NCBI GenBank assembly: GCA_963675135.1
Contig: OY776123.1
Span: forward strand, 2,358,501-2,422,500
Length of the DNA stretch: 64,000 nt
DNA from: Galeopsis tetrahit
Lineage: Eukaryota > Streptophyta > Magnoliopsida > Lamiales > Lamiaceae
Direction: 5' to 3'
The translations under genes and the position numbers were made by a program. Shown in pieces: positions 10,741-22,995 of this stretch. How positions within the stretch are numbered: the stretch's first letter is position 1; each line of letters begins with the position of its first letter. The notes under the pieces are model-generated. The model worked only from the letters and a program-made list of their open reading frames with translations. It did no database searches and was not told the origin of the DNA.

Positions 10741-11522
10741 TAAAAAAAAAACCCTTCCAACTCAACCAATTCGAAACAGCAACTTCCACTTAGATGAGAG
10801 ATTTTACCACTAATTCATATACTCCGTACATATTAATTTTTTTACATAATTTAAATTTCAATTAGATAAAAAATTCTAAATTAAACCCCCAATTTTAAAA
10901 CTCTAATGTAAAAATGCATATTAAATTCCAACTAGTGACTTCCATACAAATCTAGTTGATGTCTTTAACAATGCGCATGATATATACTCAGTTCAATAGT
11001 AAATTCAAATTACTAGTAGGGCACCCGAGATGATGCACGGCCTAAAATATTAAAAAATATTTTAACATTTTAAATTTTAAATATTATTTATATAGTTTAT
11101 ATTCATTTTATAATAATACCATTAACTTATATTAATATATATATATATATATATTTATTTATTATCATAAATAAAACATTGATTATTATTAACTAATATT
11201 TATTATACTATATCGAATTTTAAAATATAATAAAATAAAAAATGGTAAGATATTGCTAATATATTTTCAAATTAAATTATTAATTTTAAAATCTAGTTAA
11301 ATTGTTGTATTGTACTATATAAATTTAAACTTAACATATAAAAATATAAAATTAATGTATAATATTTAAATATATGTATATTATGATACGATAAAATGAT
11401 TAAATAAATATAAAATGTGTTAAGAATATTACAATAATTTTGGTAACAAAATTACATTCAGTTAAATAATGAAATAATCTAAAACTAATAGTAATTAAAT
11501 AAAAAATTAATTAAGAAAAAAT
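10740..11522. other. Block B tail and extreme AT-rich spacer
   Basis: Matches A to about 11005, then a new sequence begins at 'GGGCACCCGAGATGATGCACGG' and continues as almost pure A/T to 11520. No gene is seen. Confidence 0.45.
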
Positions 11523-11653
11523 TACTCCCTCCGTCTCATACTTGAAGGCTCAAACCAATTGGGCACGGGTTTTAATGAATGAATTGTTTATTAATATTGT
11601 GTAAGATAAAGTGGGCGTAGTAAAGACTTTTCAACTTTATGGAGTAAATAGTA

Positions 11654-12077
11654 CTCCCTCCGTCCCGTGATTATTTGCACACTTTCCTTAACGGGCGTCC
11701 CAACATTATTTGCACACTCTAAAAAAGGAAATAACTCACATAATTTTTACCAATATTACCCCTCCTTTATTTTACTTGGGCCCACAACTTAACTCAATTT
11801 ATAACTTTAGTCAAATCTACACCCACTTTAGTCAATGAATTACCAATAATACCCCTCATTTATTCTACCATACACATCATTATATTCCATTTTCTTGACA
11901 AAGTGGAATAGCTCAAGTGGTTAGAGCACCACTACCTAGGCCTTAGGTCCTGGGTTCGAGTCATGGGGAGGGGAAAAAAAGGGATGGGTATTTAACTTCC
12001 ATAAAAAAAAAATTATATTCCATTTTCTTAATTTCCATGCCGGTCAAACCATGCACAAAATCCTGGGACGGAGGGAG
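11654..12077. mobile_element. Inner Stowaway-type MITE
   Basis: Ends CTCCCTCCGTCCC and GGGACGGAGGGAG, with TA at 11652-11653 and 12078-12079. It is inserted in the outer MITE and is itself interrupted by a SINE. Confidence 0.85.
11897..12011 (+). mobile_element. tRNA-derived SINE, copy 1
   Basis: The body starts GACAAAGTGGAATAGCTCAA. It has an A box (TAGCTCAAGTGGTT) and a B box (GGGTTCGAGTC) about 35 bp apart, then 'GGGATGGGTATTTAACTTCC' and an A-rich tail. A perfect 18-bp target duplication (ATTATATTCCATTTTCTT) lies at 11879-11896 and 12012-12029. A second copy is at 55495. Pol III internal promoter, A tail and long TSD define a SINE of about 110 bp. Confidence 0.93.
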
Positions 12078-12236
12078 TAATAAAGTTACTTTTAGTGTAA
12101 TAAAGTAGTGACATTTGTTGTAATATTGTGATGTTTTAAGGGGAGTGTTTAAAAGTGTTTTTGCTATTTTAGGTAATGGGCCTTCAAGTATGGGACGCCC
12201 GAAATGGTAAAATGTACCTTCAAGTATGGGACGGAG

Positions 12237-12440
12237 ATATTTATCGAGCTAACCCTAGCCCTATAAGAGGTCAGCTCTACAGGGTCACAAACTAAATAGT
12301 TTAGGGTCTTATCCGGTTTGTTCTTAATCGGTCCGTCAATAGTTGAGACCTAATTCTGTATTTTTTTCAGAGGTATAGACACCATATTTTTGAGAAATTT
12401 CAACCGAATCCATGCCAAAAATATATACACACGAGTCTAA
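12237..12440. other. hAT-MITE remnant
   Basis: Carries 'GAGCTAACCCTAGCCCTATA' and 'TTTAGGGTCTTATCCGGTTT', phrases also found in the hAT MITE at 16022-16631 and in the remnant at 52385-52530. Ends are not defined. Confidence 0.45.
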
Positions 12441-13530
12441 GTTTTGATTACCCTTGACCCTTGTTGATGTTCTATGGAAAGTATTCTCCTTCCACTTTTC
12501 ACACACAAACAACAGTTGATTTTCTATAGAATCATGTACAAGAAAGTATTCTCATTAAGGAATTTAATCGAACAACTAGTCTACATTAACACAAAACTAG
12601 TGAGACGCGAGCAATCAGTAATTGTTATCAAGAAATATGATGTCGCGATGCCGGGAATTTGCCTGTGTTCATCTTGTCGCCAACGGAGGAAAAGGATTTC
12701 TGCTTTATTGTGATTCCAGATACATTGTAATTTCATAATTTTGTTCTCTTTTGAATTTCTATGTTCATCCAATCTTTCCATTGAATCTTCAAAGTTTTGG
12801 TAAGATTTCTTGCAATCTTCTGAATATCAATTCGATTTGCTCAGTATATTTTTGGCATGGATTCTGTTGAAATTTCTTGCAATCGTCCATCCGTGATTTG
12901 TAATAGTAGATGAAACACTATTTTGGAACGGGAAATTCGAGCTGGCTGGACTTTGTAACGCAAGGGCTAGATCGACGTCCGTATTTTGGATTAAACGTTG
13001 ATTTAGGGACTTTTGAGACGAATGTCGTTGAAGATCGTTCTTAACTTCGGGACTTTGTAACATTAATCCAAGGGCTAGACATCGTATTTTGGATTAAACG
13101 TTGATTTTCGAGACTTCCCGAAAGCCGTTTTGCCCGTATACAGTAGAGTTTTGAATGCTTTTGACTTCTTCATATCAAATGAATGGAATGAGACTCCTAT
13201 TTATATAGGTGTAGAACCTATAGCTTTTATGGGTCAAATATGATGTATTGGAGATATTTGTGCTAAGTAATTAGGACTTATTAAATTTTGAATTATTTGA
13301 TAGGCTAAGAATACAAGATTTGAGCTTGATTTGATTTATTGGATTTTAAAGGTCCGATTTAGTTTACTGGATTTTAGAGGTCCGTTTTGATTTGTTGGAC
13401 TTTAGAGGTCCGTCTTGGTTTACTGAAATTTAGAGGCTCATCTTAATTTGTTGGATTTTAGAGTCGCGTCTTGATTTACTAGAGTTGAGAGGTCCAAATT
13501 AATTGAATTTTGCTGGTTTACAGTAAATTA
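12440..13530. repeat. Block C left arm, duplicated at 52945-55220
   Basis: Nearly identical to the left arm of block F, which has about 1.1 kb extra sequence between 53384 and 54488. It contains short internal repeats, such as 'GGGACTTTGTAACG' twice and 'TTTTAGAGGTCCG' several times. ORFs on both strands (12474-12713, 12827-13063) show no domain and are not conserved in frame between the two copies. Confidence 0.6.
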
Positions 13531-13534
13531 ATCA

Positions 13535-13708
13535 CAAAAACAATAATACTAGCTAATAAAGTTGGAAAAAACAATGAAATATGAAAAATGAACACAAATA
13601 AGATCGAAGTTTAATAGAATTTGAGTGGTAATGAAACCCGGATCGTAAATATTATTATTCACATAACATGACATAAACAATAAAAAGAAAAGAAGAAATA
13701 CATTAAAA
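13535..13708 (-). pseudogene. Peptide-gene remnant, 3' UTR only
   Basis: Matches the distal 3' part of the peptide-gene transcript (sequence around 'ATTATTATTCACATAACA'), then breaks off at 'AAAAGAGATTCATCATTGG'. Neither exon, nor the TATA box, remains. Block F has a longer version at 55240-55482. Confidence 0.7.
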
Positions 13709-13709
13709 G

Positions 13710-13860
13710 AGATTCATCATTGGTTAAAAATAGACGTCCCAAATTAGATTAATAATTTCTTAATTTGATAATAAAATAACCATTGGTAAAAAAATAGACA
13801 TCCCAAATTAGATTAATAATTTCTTAATTTGATAATAAAATAACCTTTTCACTTTAAACT
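13710..13860. repeat. Tandem pair of about 65 bp
   Basis: 'CCATTGGTAAAAAA' plus 'AATTAGATTAATAATTTC' appears twice in a row. The copy in block F at 55611-55880 has more units. Confidence 0.7.
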
Positions 13861-13997
13861 CCACCATTTAAACATCTCAAAATTACACCGTATATTATTA
13901 ATTTGTTACTCTCGATATTTTGCTACTATACTTTATTGTTTAAAATTCATACCCTCTAATTAGTAAATGTTGAAACAAAAAATGGGACAAATGTAGC

Positions 13998-14779
13998 TAG
14001 GGGTGTGCACCGATCCAAAATTGGTCCGGACCGGAACCGATTTGGACCAGGACCGGAATATATCCAAACAGATGGACCAGAGATCAGACCAGAATTAATC
14101 CGGTCCAAACTCGGATCGGACTGGGTTTGAATTGGTTTTAAATTTTTTTATTTTCAAGTTTTTTAAGTTTTTGGAAGTGAGAATAAGAATGATGAATTTG
14201 TGTATAAAAATTAGTGTATCATTGCGTTTCTATTTTCACAAATTATTTAATTCTAGACTCCATTTGAATGAAGAGATTTGATATATAGATTTTAAATCTA
14301 TCATTCAAATTCACTCTACTTGTTTGGATTATGAATAGATTTCAAATATTTAGATTTTTGTTCACACATTTTTTACTTTAAATTGAGAAGATTTTAAATC
14401 ATCACTAAAATCAAATCCATCTATTTTTAAATCATTTAATTTAAAATACCTTCTCAAATCAAATCCTCTCATCCAAACGCAACCCTAAGTACATCGCGTT
14501 TCTATTATTTTTTTAGAGTGTTAACGAAAAAAATGTTTTCGAAGTTTTCAAATTAACAATTCTAATTTTATTTAGTTTATAATAATTAAAGTTGTATTAT
14601 TAAAAAATATATAAATATAAAAACAATCTGATTTTTCGTTCCAAACCAGTAAATTCTCGTCTTCACCCGAATTGGACCAGAAAATTGGAATCCTAAAATT
14701 CAATGGAACGGACCGGAAATTAACCGGTCTGTCTGATTTCAGTCTTTTTTCTGATCCGGTCTATATTTGCACACTCTTA
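13998..14779. mobile_element. hAT-type MITE, copy in block C
   Basis: Starts TAGGGGTGTGCA and ends TGCACACTCTTA. The outer 150 bp at each end are rich in 'GGACCGG' and 'GGTCCGG' phrases in opposite orientation. An 8-bp imperfect duplication flanks it (AATGTAGC / GATGTAGT), and blocks A and B have an empty site at GGATGTATTTG (near 3867 and 8517). The second copy is 56014-56784. Confidence 0.75.
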
Positions 14780-14879
14780 GATGTAGTATTTGAAAACGCA
14801 GGTGGGTGTATTAATTAATTGGTGGGCTTTTAACAAGTATAAATACTGATGAGTGCTAAATTAGCCCAGCCCGTTCGTT

Positions 14880-15048
14880 TGTAATGGCTAACAGGCCCAT
14901 AAGATAATTTACTCCGCTCATAACCGTCATAAACTCCATCCACAAATCCAACGGATATGAAGGCCGGCGGTGGAGTCGTATTTGGGGTTCCACGCGCCGC
15001 CGCGTTTCCCGCAGTTCTCCTCAGTCACCGACGAGCCACCTTTCTCTG
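14880..15048 (+). pseudogene. Promoter plus first-exon-like fragment of an unidentified host gene
   Basis: A GC-rich island in AT-rich DNA. 'ACAGGCCCATAAG' (about 14891) resembles a plant site II (TGGGCC/T) promoter element. About 65 bp later ATG at 14957 opens 92 nt of GC-rich reading frame: MKAGGGVVFGVPRAAAF, then PAVLLSHRRATFL. It ends at a GT donor (CTCTG|GTATAT, 15048). The Ala/Arg-rich start could be an organelle-targeting presequence. No downstream exon is present, so this looks like a captured or stranded gene start. Blocks A, B, E and F lack it. The gene is not identified. Confidence 0.35.
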
Positions 15049-15059
15049 GTATATAATGC

Positions 15060-15540
15060 GTGTAAAATACATACACATCACAATTATCTCCATTATAAAT
15101 ATTTTACTTTTGTGAAATATATATGAGAGAGTTGTGGCTTGGAATTAGTGAGTTGCTTAATTAATTAGTTGTATCCTGGAGGTGTTAATACATTTGTTTG
15201 ATGACATACTAAATTAATAACAAAAAACAATACTAATATATAGTACTAGCTAATTATAAAGCTGAAAAAAAATAATGAAATAGGAAAAACGAACACAAAT
15301 AAGATCCAAGTTTATTAATAGAATTTGCGTGGTGATGGTACCCGATCCACAAATATTATTATTCACATAACACGACATAAACAATAAAAATAAAAGAAGA
15401 AGAAGAGATACATTAAAATAGATGACTCAACGACATGACGATAACAGAAAACATATAAACGCGTCATCACAGAGATAGAGGACAGGATTTGAATTTCTTG
15501 TATAATTGATTAGGATATAAATTCATTCTTCCATGACACT
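15060..15540. other. Block C spacer and peptide-gene 3' flank
   Basis: 15115-15230 matches 41570-41640 and 44150-44230 in block E, and provides the empty site (TTAATACATTTG) for the pogo-type element there. 15230-15540 is the distal 3' region of peptide gene C. Confidence 0.6.
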
Positions 15541-15553
15541 CTCTTCTCCCATC

Positions 15554-15600
15554 AAAGAGTTAGGTACCTCTGCTGGTTGGAGAAGATGCCCTAACTCCTT
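15554..15600 (-). promoter_or_regulatory. 3' UTR stem-loop after peptide gene copy C, with compensatory change
   Basis: AAGGAGUUAGG (15600-15590) pairs with CCUAACUCUUU (15564-15554). Relative to A and B a C-G pair has become U-A by changes on both sides. Confidence 0.5.
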
Positions 15601-15627
15601 ATCCTCCATACTCCATAGTGATGGTTA

Positions 15628-15857
15628 TTAGACACGTTTCCACCTGAATAATTAATTAAAGAAAAGAATTAACAAATCGACAATGTACATATTATTTTTT
15701 GTTATTATCAGAATTGAGAAAGTATTTAGTGTTAATTTTCAGAGTTCATTAAGAACATTTAAAAAAAAAATGTGGATAAGAATTGAAAGTAAGAAGTTAT
15801 GATTACGTACTTTAGTGGAAGAGTGCCTCCATAGCCGGTAAAGCCGAATTGGAACAT
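15628..15857 (-). CDS. Small two-exon peptide gene, copy C
   Basis: ATG at 15857; exon 1 is 15857-15811, ending AAA|GTACGT; exon 2 is 15643-15628, after TTCAG and ending TAA. The product is 20 residues: MFQF, core GFTGYGGTLP, tail LKWKRV. The alternative donor gives a C-terminus VETCLITITMEYGG. The gene lies in the same orientation and context as copies A, B and E. Core codons differ from copy B at six positions, all non-synonymous. No membrane segment or Cys pair is present. The product is unrecognised; see the finding on the variable core. Confidence 0.5.
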
Positions 15858-15954
15858 GGTGAGATGGAGTAAAGGGTATAGATGGAATATATTGATCGAA
15901 TGAAAGTAGTAGTGAGTGAGTGTGGTGAGTGAAATAATTAATAATAGGAGGTTG

Positions 15955-15966
15955 GATATATATAGA
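15955..15966 (-). promoter_or_regulatory. TATA box of peptide gene copy C
   Basis: Minus-strand CTATATATATCC about 98 bp above the ATG. Confidence 0.6.
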
Positions 15967-16021
15967 GCAAGTGATCTTTAATTTTACATTTCTAACCCCT
16001 CTTTCTTTCTACACTTTTATT

Positions 16022-16631
16022 TAGAGATGTTTATCCGGGCAGGCTAACCGAACTAACCCGTTTAACCCTGAAAAATATAAGATTAAGGTTCATGAATTAT
16101 CGACCCCTTTAAAATCGGGCTTTTTTGACCCGGACCGGTTCCCGTGGACTAAACCGGGCCAGCCCGCTAGCCCGAGTTGTTACCTTTTTTTTTTTTTATT
16201 AAATAACATAAAACAAATTTTGGGTCATTTAACCAATAGCCATAATTAATTATAAGCATTAAGAAGCACATTATCATCAATTAGTCATTATTACTATTTT
16301 TTTATTAGATTATGATATTTGTTTAGCTTTATTGGACCAATGAGTTCTAGAATTGTGTTTAAATTATACTTTTGTTTTATCATTTACGAATCATTAACTA
16401 ATTATGTATTTTTCTATTTCTTGTAGGATGTACCAATTGAGACCTTTAATTTAAAAAGAAAACAAAATTATTGTAACCCATTATGGCCCGTTTAACCTGT
16501 GGCCCGCTAGGGTTAGGTCCCAACAATTGTAGGTCCGTTAAATATGAACCGGTTAAGACCCTAACCCGTTTAGCCCGTAACCCTATAGAGCTAGCCCTAT
16601 AGGGCTAGGGCCAGCCCGATAGACATCTCTA
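16022..16631. mobile_element. hAT-type MITE with perfect 8-bp target duplication
   Basis: Ends TAGAGATGTTTATCCGGGC and GCCCGATAGACATCTCTA are inverted. CTTTTATT is duplicated at 16014-16021 and 16632-16639, and block E shows the empty site at about 46385. Internal GC-rich phrases ('TAACCCGTTTA', 'GGCCCGCTAGGG') differ sharply from the AT-rich flank. It has no coding capacity. Confidence 0.9.
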
Positions 16632-16639
16632 CTTTTATT

Positions 16640-17979
16640 ACTCCACATCATTGCACCCTTCTAATATAGAAATTACTTATTTGAATTAATGCTTTCACAA
16701 TATTATTTTAATTTAAATTATCACTTAATTATGATTTAAATTTTCTTCCCAAATACTTTTTTACACTTCATTAAATTATCTGAATACACCTCTTTTATTT
16801 TACTCCACACAACACTTATTTTACTATTTTTTTATATTCTTAGTTTTTTCAAGATTTTTTTTGAAAATTTAAAAAATAGTATGATACGTAACTTAGTGGT
16901 AATTCAACTGTAATTCGTTAGTGATTCAGTGGTGGGTGTACATATAGAATTTTAGTGAGTTGTATTTTAATTTAATTGATAAAAAGGTAATAATCTGTAT
17001 AATTTTTTTACATATATATATATATAAACTGAGACTATAGCCATGAGTATTGTTTAACACATTTAAAAAATTGGATCCAGCCATAAATATAAAATTATTG
17101 AGTGTTTGTACCCATCAATTATATATAATTAATACATGTACACCCCACCCACCCAAGGGACCATCCAATTAAGTAAACTAACTTAACCAGAGTAACAAAC
17201 CCTACCCTAGTTAGCTAACTCTAGTTACACGCACCCATCAATACCTTGCCTATATGTCAGTGGAGTATGCATCGAAGAAATGTGTACATTTCTAACCCCT
17301 CATTCTTTCTGCACTTTTATTATTCTACGTCTCAACATTATTTACACACTTCTAATATATAAATTACTTATCGAATTAATGTCCTCACAGCCTTATTTTA
17401 TTTCAAATATATTTTTCCGACATTCTTAGTTGTTTTCAGGATTTTTTTTGAAAATTAAAAAAAAAAAAGTGTATAATACGTAACCTAGTGGTAACTCAAC
17501 GGTGATTCGATATTAAATCGGTCCATCAATTATATATAATTAATACACCCCCAATCCCCCACCCACCCAAGGGACCATCTAATAAACGTGGAGGGACCAT
17601 CGATTAAGTGTAGGCATAATTGAGATACTATACAAACTAACTCGTCCGTACATTCCACTTGACACTGGCAAAGGAAGCAGCATGGACTATTATCTACACT
17701 TTTTGCGGTTTATAAATTTGGTCGTATTTCTTATTTTGTATAGAAATAAAAAATATAATTTTTAGGAAAAAGTCTTAAATGCACACTGTTCACCAAACTA
17801 GAATTGGTGCACATACTTTTTTAACTGTTTTTTCTCCTAATTCTTCTTCTCCACCTTTCTAATTTTTTAAACGCGCGCACACCCTTTATACATCTCAGCC
17901 ACTCTCTTATCTCTCTCTACAGATCTAATGACTTGGGACTCTCCGTCGTGTTAGGAATTAATATACAAGAGTTAATTCT
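16640..17979. other. Block C right arm, no gene
   Basis: Matches 46385-47850 in E and 57024-58385 in F. Recurrent phrases are 'CCACCCACCCAAGGGACCAT' and 'TCCACTTGACACTGGCAAAG'. It contains short pyrimidine-rich and (TA)n stretches. No coding signal is recognised. Confidence 0.5.
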
Positions 17980-19576
17980 GAGAAAAAAATTATTTACGTC
18001 ACGTAACTTTTACTTTTTTTGAAAAATGTCCCAAAATAGTTAAAATTTTAATTTACGTCCCATAACTTTTTCAATTGCTTAACTTACGTCCAATTTTCCC
18101 TGAAAATCCCCAAATTTATGTAAATGGGACGTAAATTAAGCAATTAAAGAAGTTATGGGACGTAAATTAATTTTTTAATTAAAATGGGACGTTATGCGAA
18201 AAAGATAAAAATATTCAACAAATGTGTACAATTCACTATAAAATTAATGTAGTTTATGTTATACAATCAAATAAAAATATAATTCATTTATTCATAAATT
18301 AATTTATTTTAATATAAAAAAATAATTCAATTATTCATATAAATTCAGTTCTTTTATTGCTGAAAACCTAAAATCAAGAAAACACATGTCGTTCTAATGA
18401 CCGGAGCCCCGTTAAAACCTTGCCAAGTAAACCCTCCTTAGGGATATTTTTTAAAAATCAAATTAACTTACCTAATTCATTATTAGAAAAATTATTAACC
18501 TACCTAATTTGAAAAAAATTATAATTACAATATAAGTATTATAAAATTATTTATTTTAAAGTAATCAAATAAATATAAAAAATTATCTAAGTATTACACA
18601 AAAAGTGGGTCCACATATTTTTGTTCGAACTAATATCAAATTAAAAATTATATAATAAAAATGTAAAACAATAAAATTAACAAATGTTAGAAAAATATAG
18701 TATTCATCATCATATTTCAATCACCGTGGTTAAGAGATGAGAATTTTGGATATATTTGATTATTTTTTTATTTATTTGGGGATTTTAAATATTTGTGAAT
18801 TTTTTTTATTTAAAATATTAAAATAATTGTTAAGTTTTAATAAGAGTTTTTGACAATTTTAATAAAAAAAATTATTTGGGATTTTTATTATTTTAAAGAT
18901 AAAATTTATATTTATTTGAGTATGTTAATTGCTTTTTAAATTATTTTTTAATTAGGTTAATTGAGTTTTTAAATTATTAATCAAGTAAGTTAATTGATTT
19001 TTCTAGTAATTAATTGAATTAGGAATAAATGGTTTTTTTTTTCATGTTATATTTTTTTTGATATTATGAAAAATTATTAACTTATTTAAATATTATTATA
19101 AATTTATTTACATATATTTTAAAATATTTTTTAGTATTTTAATTAATATTCACAATTTATTTTATAATACTTATATTGTAATTATAATTTTTTCCTAATT
19201 AGGTAAATTAATAATTTTCTAATAATGAATTAGATAAGTTAATTGATTTTTATAATAATTAATTAATTTATGAATTTTTTTTATATGATTATACGTACAC
19301 ATAAACTACATTAATTTTATAGTGAATTGTACACATTTGTTGAATATTTTTATTTTTTCACATAACGTCCCATTTTAATTAAAAATTTAATTTATGTCCC
19401 ATAACTTTTTTAATTGCTCAATTTACGTCTCATTTACATAAATTTGGGGATTTTCAGGGAAAATTGGACGTAAATTAAGCAATTGAAAAAATTATGGGAC
19501 GTAAATTAAAATTTTAACTATTTTGGGACGTTTTCAAAAAAGGTAAAAGTTACGGGACATAAATAATTTTTTTCTC
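17980..19576. mobile_element. Long foldback element (about 1.6 kb inverted repeat)
   Basis: Starts GAGAAAAAAATTATTTACGTC and ends with the inverted TAAATAATTTTTTTCTC. The two halves are inverted copies of each other over several hundred bases, marked by 'GGGACGTAAATTAAGCAATT' and its complement and by 'GTGTACAATTCACTATAAAA'. A truncated relative starts at 58386. No target duplication is visible, so the ends may have been altered. Confidence 0.75.
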
Positions 19577-20463
19577 CAAATAGTGTATATAATTGGATCC
19601 AATTTTTTAAATGTGGTTTGATTTTCAGATAAGTCGTCGTTATTTGTTTCCTCTTTTTTTATATGTTTAATTACCCTCATTTAAAAAAAATAAATTATAC
19701 GAAGTATTACCCTTTTATCAATTAAATTAAAATACAACTCACTAAAATTCTATTTATACACCCACCACCGTATCACAAATCAATTACCGCTGAGTTACCA
19801 CTAAATTATGTATTAAATGCTTTATTGTCAATTTTACCCCTAATTATTAAGAGTAATTAATATTTAACAGATTTTGGAGTATGAGATTTCAAAGGCAAAA
19901 TTGGTACATTAGCTAAAATTGACTACATTTATTGATTTTTCTTAATCTGTGTAAAGTCAAATGTAGCTATCTTTGTGGGACGGAGGGAGTATTATTTTTT
20001 ATATATTAATTCTTAATACTCTCCCTTACTTGTGAGATGTATTATTACCTCTTAACCTTCTTGGGGAGAAGGCTCATCAAGTGAAGCAGGAATCGGACCC
20101 ACGGCGTGTGGGTGTGAGCCTTGAGGTTTTAATGCCATGAAAAAATTCAACTGTCTACTCTAAAAGACTGAACTTATATGAAGAATTAATTTTTGTATAT
20201 TAATTTCTAATAGTGTAGCATAGCATACGTACATGTCGGTGTCTCCACAGATAAGGATAAGGTGTTTGCATCAATATTATTATTCGGCTACCTCTTAAAA
20301 GTTTTCGTACTTTTTTTTTTTTTTTTATGTTCCTCAAAAATTTGTAATGAATAACTGTTTGCACACTTATTTTATTTATTTGTTTTATAATTGTTTGCAC
20401 ACATATAAAAATAAATTTTTTCGTAAATTTCACTCTCACAATATTCGTATATTTATACAACAA
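19577..20463. other. Inverted block fragment, no gene
   Basis: 19580-19850 is an inverted copy of the 5230-5490 type segment. 19975-19995 ends with GTGGGACGGAGGGAGTA (a Stowaway end). 20200-20280 resembles inverted 10260-10330. No gene is recognised. Confidence 0.5.
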
Positions 20464-22995
20464 ATGTCATTACTTTTACACCTTTTTCAATCACATTTTT
20501 TCTTTACACATATAACTTTACAAAATTACCCCTACACACTCCACTCATTACACCGTTTTCTTAAAAAATATATTCATTTTGTGGTGTAAACACTTATGAG
20601 ATGGGAGTGTATATTCTAAATAGAAACAATCATCATAATTTTCACTCTTACAATATACATATATTTATCCCATTACTTTTGAATCCCACCCTACACTCAA
20701 CTATTTTATTTATTTTATATATACAAATTTAATTACTATACTTTAAAAAAAAAATCATGACTAAAAAGCACTGCAAACTTATTAGGGACGGAGAGAGTAT
20801 TATCTTTAATGAGGTAAGGAAACAATAAAAAATACTCCCTTTGTCCCTTTAAACTTATTGATCGATACACTTTAAAAAAAAATAGTGTTGTGTGGAGTAA
20901 AATAAAAGAGGTGCATTCAAATAATTTAATGAAGCGTAAAAAGTATTTGGTGAGAAAATTTAAACCCCAAATAAGTGATAATTTGAAAATAAAATAATGT
21001 TGTGAGGGCATTAATTTGATGAGTAATTACTATATTAGAAGTGCACAAATAATGTTGAAACGTGGAGTAATAGAAATATAGAAAGAATGAGGGGTTAGAA
21101 ATGTCGATATTTTTTAAAATATACATCGACGTCACAAATTTATGTTCTCAATATTTCGAGAGATGTTGATATTTTTTACCTTATGAATTTATGTAGAGAT
21201 AGACAGAAGGATGATGAAGAAATTACTTTTACAAATTTATGTTCTCAATTTTTTACCTTGTGAATTTGTGCAGGTAGCTTAATTATTGCGGCAATTAAAG
21301 AGACCCTCCATACTTCTAAAATGTCATTACTTTTACACCTTTTTTAATCACATTTTTTCTTTACACATATAACTTTACAAAATTACACCTACACACTCCA
21401 CTCATTACACAATTTTCTTAAAAAGTGCTCATTTTGTGGTGCAAACACTTATGAGATGGAGGTGTATATTTTAAATAGAAACAATCATCATAATTTTCAC
21501 TCTTACAATATACATATATTTTTCCCATTACTTTTGAATCTCACCATACACTCAACTATTTTATTTATTTTATATGTACAAATTTAAATACTATACTTTA
21601 AAAAAAAAATCATAACTAAAAAGCACTGCAACCTTTTTAGGGATGGAGAGTGTATTATCTTTAATGAGGTAAGGAAACAATAAAAAATACTCCCTCCGTC
21701 CCTTTAAACTTATTGATCGATACACTTAAAAAAATATAGTGTTGTGTGGAGTAAAATAAAAGAGGTGCATTCAAATAATTTAATGAAGCGTAAAATTTAT
21801 TTGGTGAGAAAATTTAAACCCCAAATAAGTGATAATTTGAAAATAAAATAATGTTGTGAGGGCATTAATTTGATGAGTAATTACTATATTAGAAGTGCAC
21901 AAATAATGTTGAAACGTGGAGTAATAGAAATATAGAAAGAATGAGGGGTTAGAAATGTCGATATTTTTTAAAATATACATCGACGTCACAAATTTATGTT
22001 CTCAATATTTCGAGAGATGTTGATATTTTTTACCTTATGAATTTATGTAGAGATAGACAGAAGGATGATGAAGAAATTACTTTTACAAATTTATGTTCTC
22101 AATTTTTTACCTTGTGAATTTGTGCAGGTAGCTTAATTATTGCGGCAATTAAAGAGACCCTCCATACTTCTAAAATGTCATTACTTTTACACCTTTTTTA
22201 ATCACATTTTTTCTTTACACATATAACTTTACAAAATTACACCTACACACTCCACTCATTACACAATTTTCTTAAAAAGTGCTCATTTTGTGGTGCAAAC
22301 ACTTATAAGATGGAGGTGTATATTTTAAATAGAAACAATCATCATAATTTTCACTCTTACAATATACATATATTTTTCCCATTACTTTTGAATCTCACCA
22401 TACACTCAACTATTTTATTTATTTTATATGTACAAATTTAAATACTATACTTTAAAAAAAAAATCATAACTAAAAAGCACTGCAACCTTTTTAGGGATGG
22501 AGAGTGTATTATCTTTAATGAGGTAAGGAAACAATAAAAAATACTCCCTCCGTCCCTTTAAACTTATTGATCGATACACTTAAAAAAATATAGTGTTGTG
22601 TGGAGTAAAATAAAAGAGGTGCATTCAAATAATTTAATGAAGCGTAAAATTTATTTGGTGAGAAAATTTAAACCCCAAATGAGTGATAATTTTAAAATAA
22701 AATAATGTTGTGAGGGAATTAATTCGATGAGTAATTTCTATATTAGAAGTGTACAAATAATGTTGAGACGTGGAGTAATAGAAATGTAGAAAGAATGAGG
22801 AGTTAGAAATGTCGATATTTTTTAAAATATACATCGACGTCACAAATTTATGTTCTCAATATTAGAGAGATGTCGATATTTTTTACCTTGTGAATTTATG
22901 TAGATATAGACAAAAGGATGGAGAAGAAAGTTGATATGTGTGCAGGTAGCTTAATTATTGCGGCAATTAAAGAGACCCTTCATACTTTCTCAAGA
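20464..22995. repeat. Tandem triplication of an 854-bp unit
   Basis: Three head-to-tail units start at 'ATGTCATTACTTTTACACC' at 20464, 21321 and 22175. Units 1 and 2 are almost identical; unit 3 diverges most near its end. Each unit holds 'TACTCCCT(C/T)(C/T)GTCCCTTTAA' and ends near 'AATTATTGCGGCAATTAAAG'. Similar 69-residue minus-strand ORFs (20926, 21780, 22634) follow simply from the repeat and show no domain. An inverted partial copy is at 45690-46200. Confidence 0.9.

Larger units (their letters stand above)
11525..12236. mobile_element. Outer Stowaway-type MITE, host of a nested insertion
   Basis: Left end CTCCCTCCGTCTCATACTTG and right end CAAGTATGGGACGGAG are inverted, and TA flanks both ends. 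The arms continue as 'AAGGCTC...' and '...GGGCCTT'. It is split at 11652-12079 by a second MITE. Confidence 0.75.

Noticed and set aside
12474..13063. ORFs in the C/F left arm as a host gene
   Set aside because: Frames are not kept between the two copies at 12474 and 52965, and there is no domain.
20926..22843. Three 69-residue minus-strand ORFs that look like a conserved protein family
   Set aside because: They are copies of the 854-bp tandem unit; the peptide is low-complexity, has no domain, and similarity follows from the DNA repeat.
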